Of a stretch of 64,000 nucleotides of DNA, positions 63,352 through 64,000 are shown piece by piece; the stretch's first letter is position 1, and every line of letters starts with the position of its first letter. This DNA is from Luzula sylvatica (lineage: Eukaryota > Streptophyta > Magnoliopsida > Poales > Juncaceae). The stretch is from NCBI GenBank assembly GCA_946800325.1, contig OX326958.1:66878366-66942365 (forward strand), read 5' to 3'. Under the pieces are notes generated by a model that saw only the letters and a program-made list of their open reading frames with translations, ran no database searches and was not told the origin of the DNA. A program made the translations under genes and the position numbers.

Positions 63352-64000
63352 TATTTCATGTTTTTATTTTCTTTTTGTACTCGTGTTTTGCACTTGTATT
63401 TCTTGTTTGTGTTTCGCAATTGTGTTTCATATTTGTATTTATGTTTTAATTTCGTGAATGTATGTGCTTGAGATTGATTAGTACGTTACATAAAATAGCG
63501 CTCCATGTTGCATAATTATTTTAAATTCTTGAGTCATAATGGCACCGTTATTCATTAACATTATCACTCTTCATGTTACATAATTGTTAATTCTATTTTT
63601 TTATTTTTTTATTATTTTAGCATTGCATATTTGTGTGTCTAGTTCGCATTTGTATTATGTCGTTGTCTTTCATATTAACGGTTTTATTTCTGTTTCATCG
63701 TGTATTTGTATTTGTGTTTTGATTTTGTATTTTGACCATCTGGTCGCATTCTTTCAATTAATATTGATATTCATATTACTTGATGATTCATAGTTTGTTA
63801 TTCATGAATGTATTTGTCTTTGTCCTTGTCTTGATAGTTATAATTAATATCTATTTTTTTTACACATTCATATTCTTTTTTATTTTGATGTTTTTCGCTG
63901 TTATACTTTGTAGCTCTCTCCGTGTATGTCGTGATTTTCAATTTGTGCGTTTCGGATCACTTACTCTTTATTTTCCGTATTTCATTGGAATTGATGGCCA
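63352..64000. other. AT-rich right edge, no gene seen
   Basis: The stretch at 63700-63830 (gcattctttcaattaatatt, ttgatgattcatagttt) repeats 60250-60380 on the left side of the Pack-MULE, so the element is inserted in one member of a local tandem repeat. Nothing else recognised. Confidence 0.5.

Noticed and set aside
62772..63449. 225-codon frame rich in R and E
   Set aside because: It runs through the GA microsatellite and into the Pack-MULE TIR, so it is not a gene.

Overview
This window looks like nuclear DNA of a flowering plant, probably a eudicot. It is AT-rich and crowded with plant-type transposable elements: Mutator-like, hAT-like, PIF/Harbinger-like and CACTA elements, Helitrons, a LINE and a Ty1/copia element. 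The few genes have GT..AG introns and belong to plant families. Nearly all the DNA between the genes is transposon-derived or simple repeat.

Layout. (1) 85-2927: the last four exons of an NRT1/PTR-family (NPF) membrane transporter; its first exon lies off the left edge. (2) About 5262-27651: a 22 kb block containing a small conserved plant gene of unknown function (92 aa, 8183-8556), a plastid-derived tRNA-like sequence (10368-10438), a degenerate penta-EF-hand gene on the minus strand and an intact PLANT CADMIUM RESISTANCE (PCR/PLAC8) gene (22670-26003). (3) 27652-29297: a spacer with one end of a CACTA element and a local direct repeat. (4) About 29297-49805: a second copy of the block with the same order: 92-aa gene (31609-31982), tRNA-like sequence (36766-36836), penta-EF-hand remnant and PCR gene (44692-48044). 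The two copies are therefore a tandem segmental duplication. (5) 49811-58435: a roughly 133-bp tandem repeat array split by a 6.9 kb Ty1/copia element. (6) 58440-58710: a fragment of the NPF gene. (7) 60384-63342: a Pack-MULE carrying three exon pieces of a peroxisomal 3-ketoacyl-CoA thiolase gene.

The duplicated blocks act as natural empty-site controls. Several elements are present in one copy and absent from the other, which fixes their ends: an 848-bp MULE-type MITE (9-bp TSD), a 5'-truncated LINE (18-bp TSD), a hAT-type MITE (8-bp TSD) and at least two Helitrons (A|T insertion, hairpin plus CTAG end). These insertions came after the duplication. Both functional gene types kept intact reading frames in both copies. 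The 92-aa protein is identical in the two copies, and the PCR proteins differ at two residues that I can see.

Functionally, the cellular genes are a nitrate/peptide-family transporter, two PCR-type small cysteine-rich membrane proteins (heavy-metal efflux and organ-size family) and the small unknown protein. I see no operon-like logic, as expected in a plant. No clearly novel biochemical system was found. The most unusual features are the differential transposon colonisation of the duplicated block, the Pack-MULE, the oppositely oriented Helitron pair packed with short repeats, and a plastid trnG copy whose anticodon has become GCT in both blocks. All comparisons were made by eye; no alignments or database searches were run.
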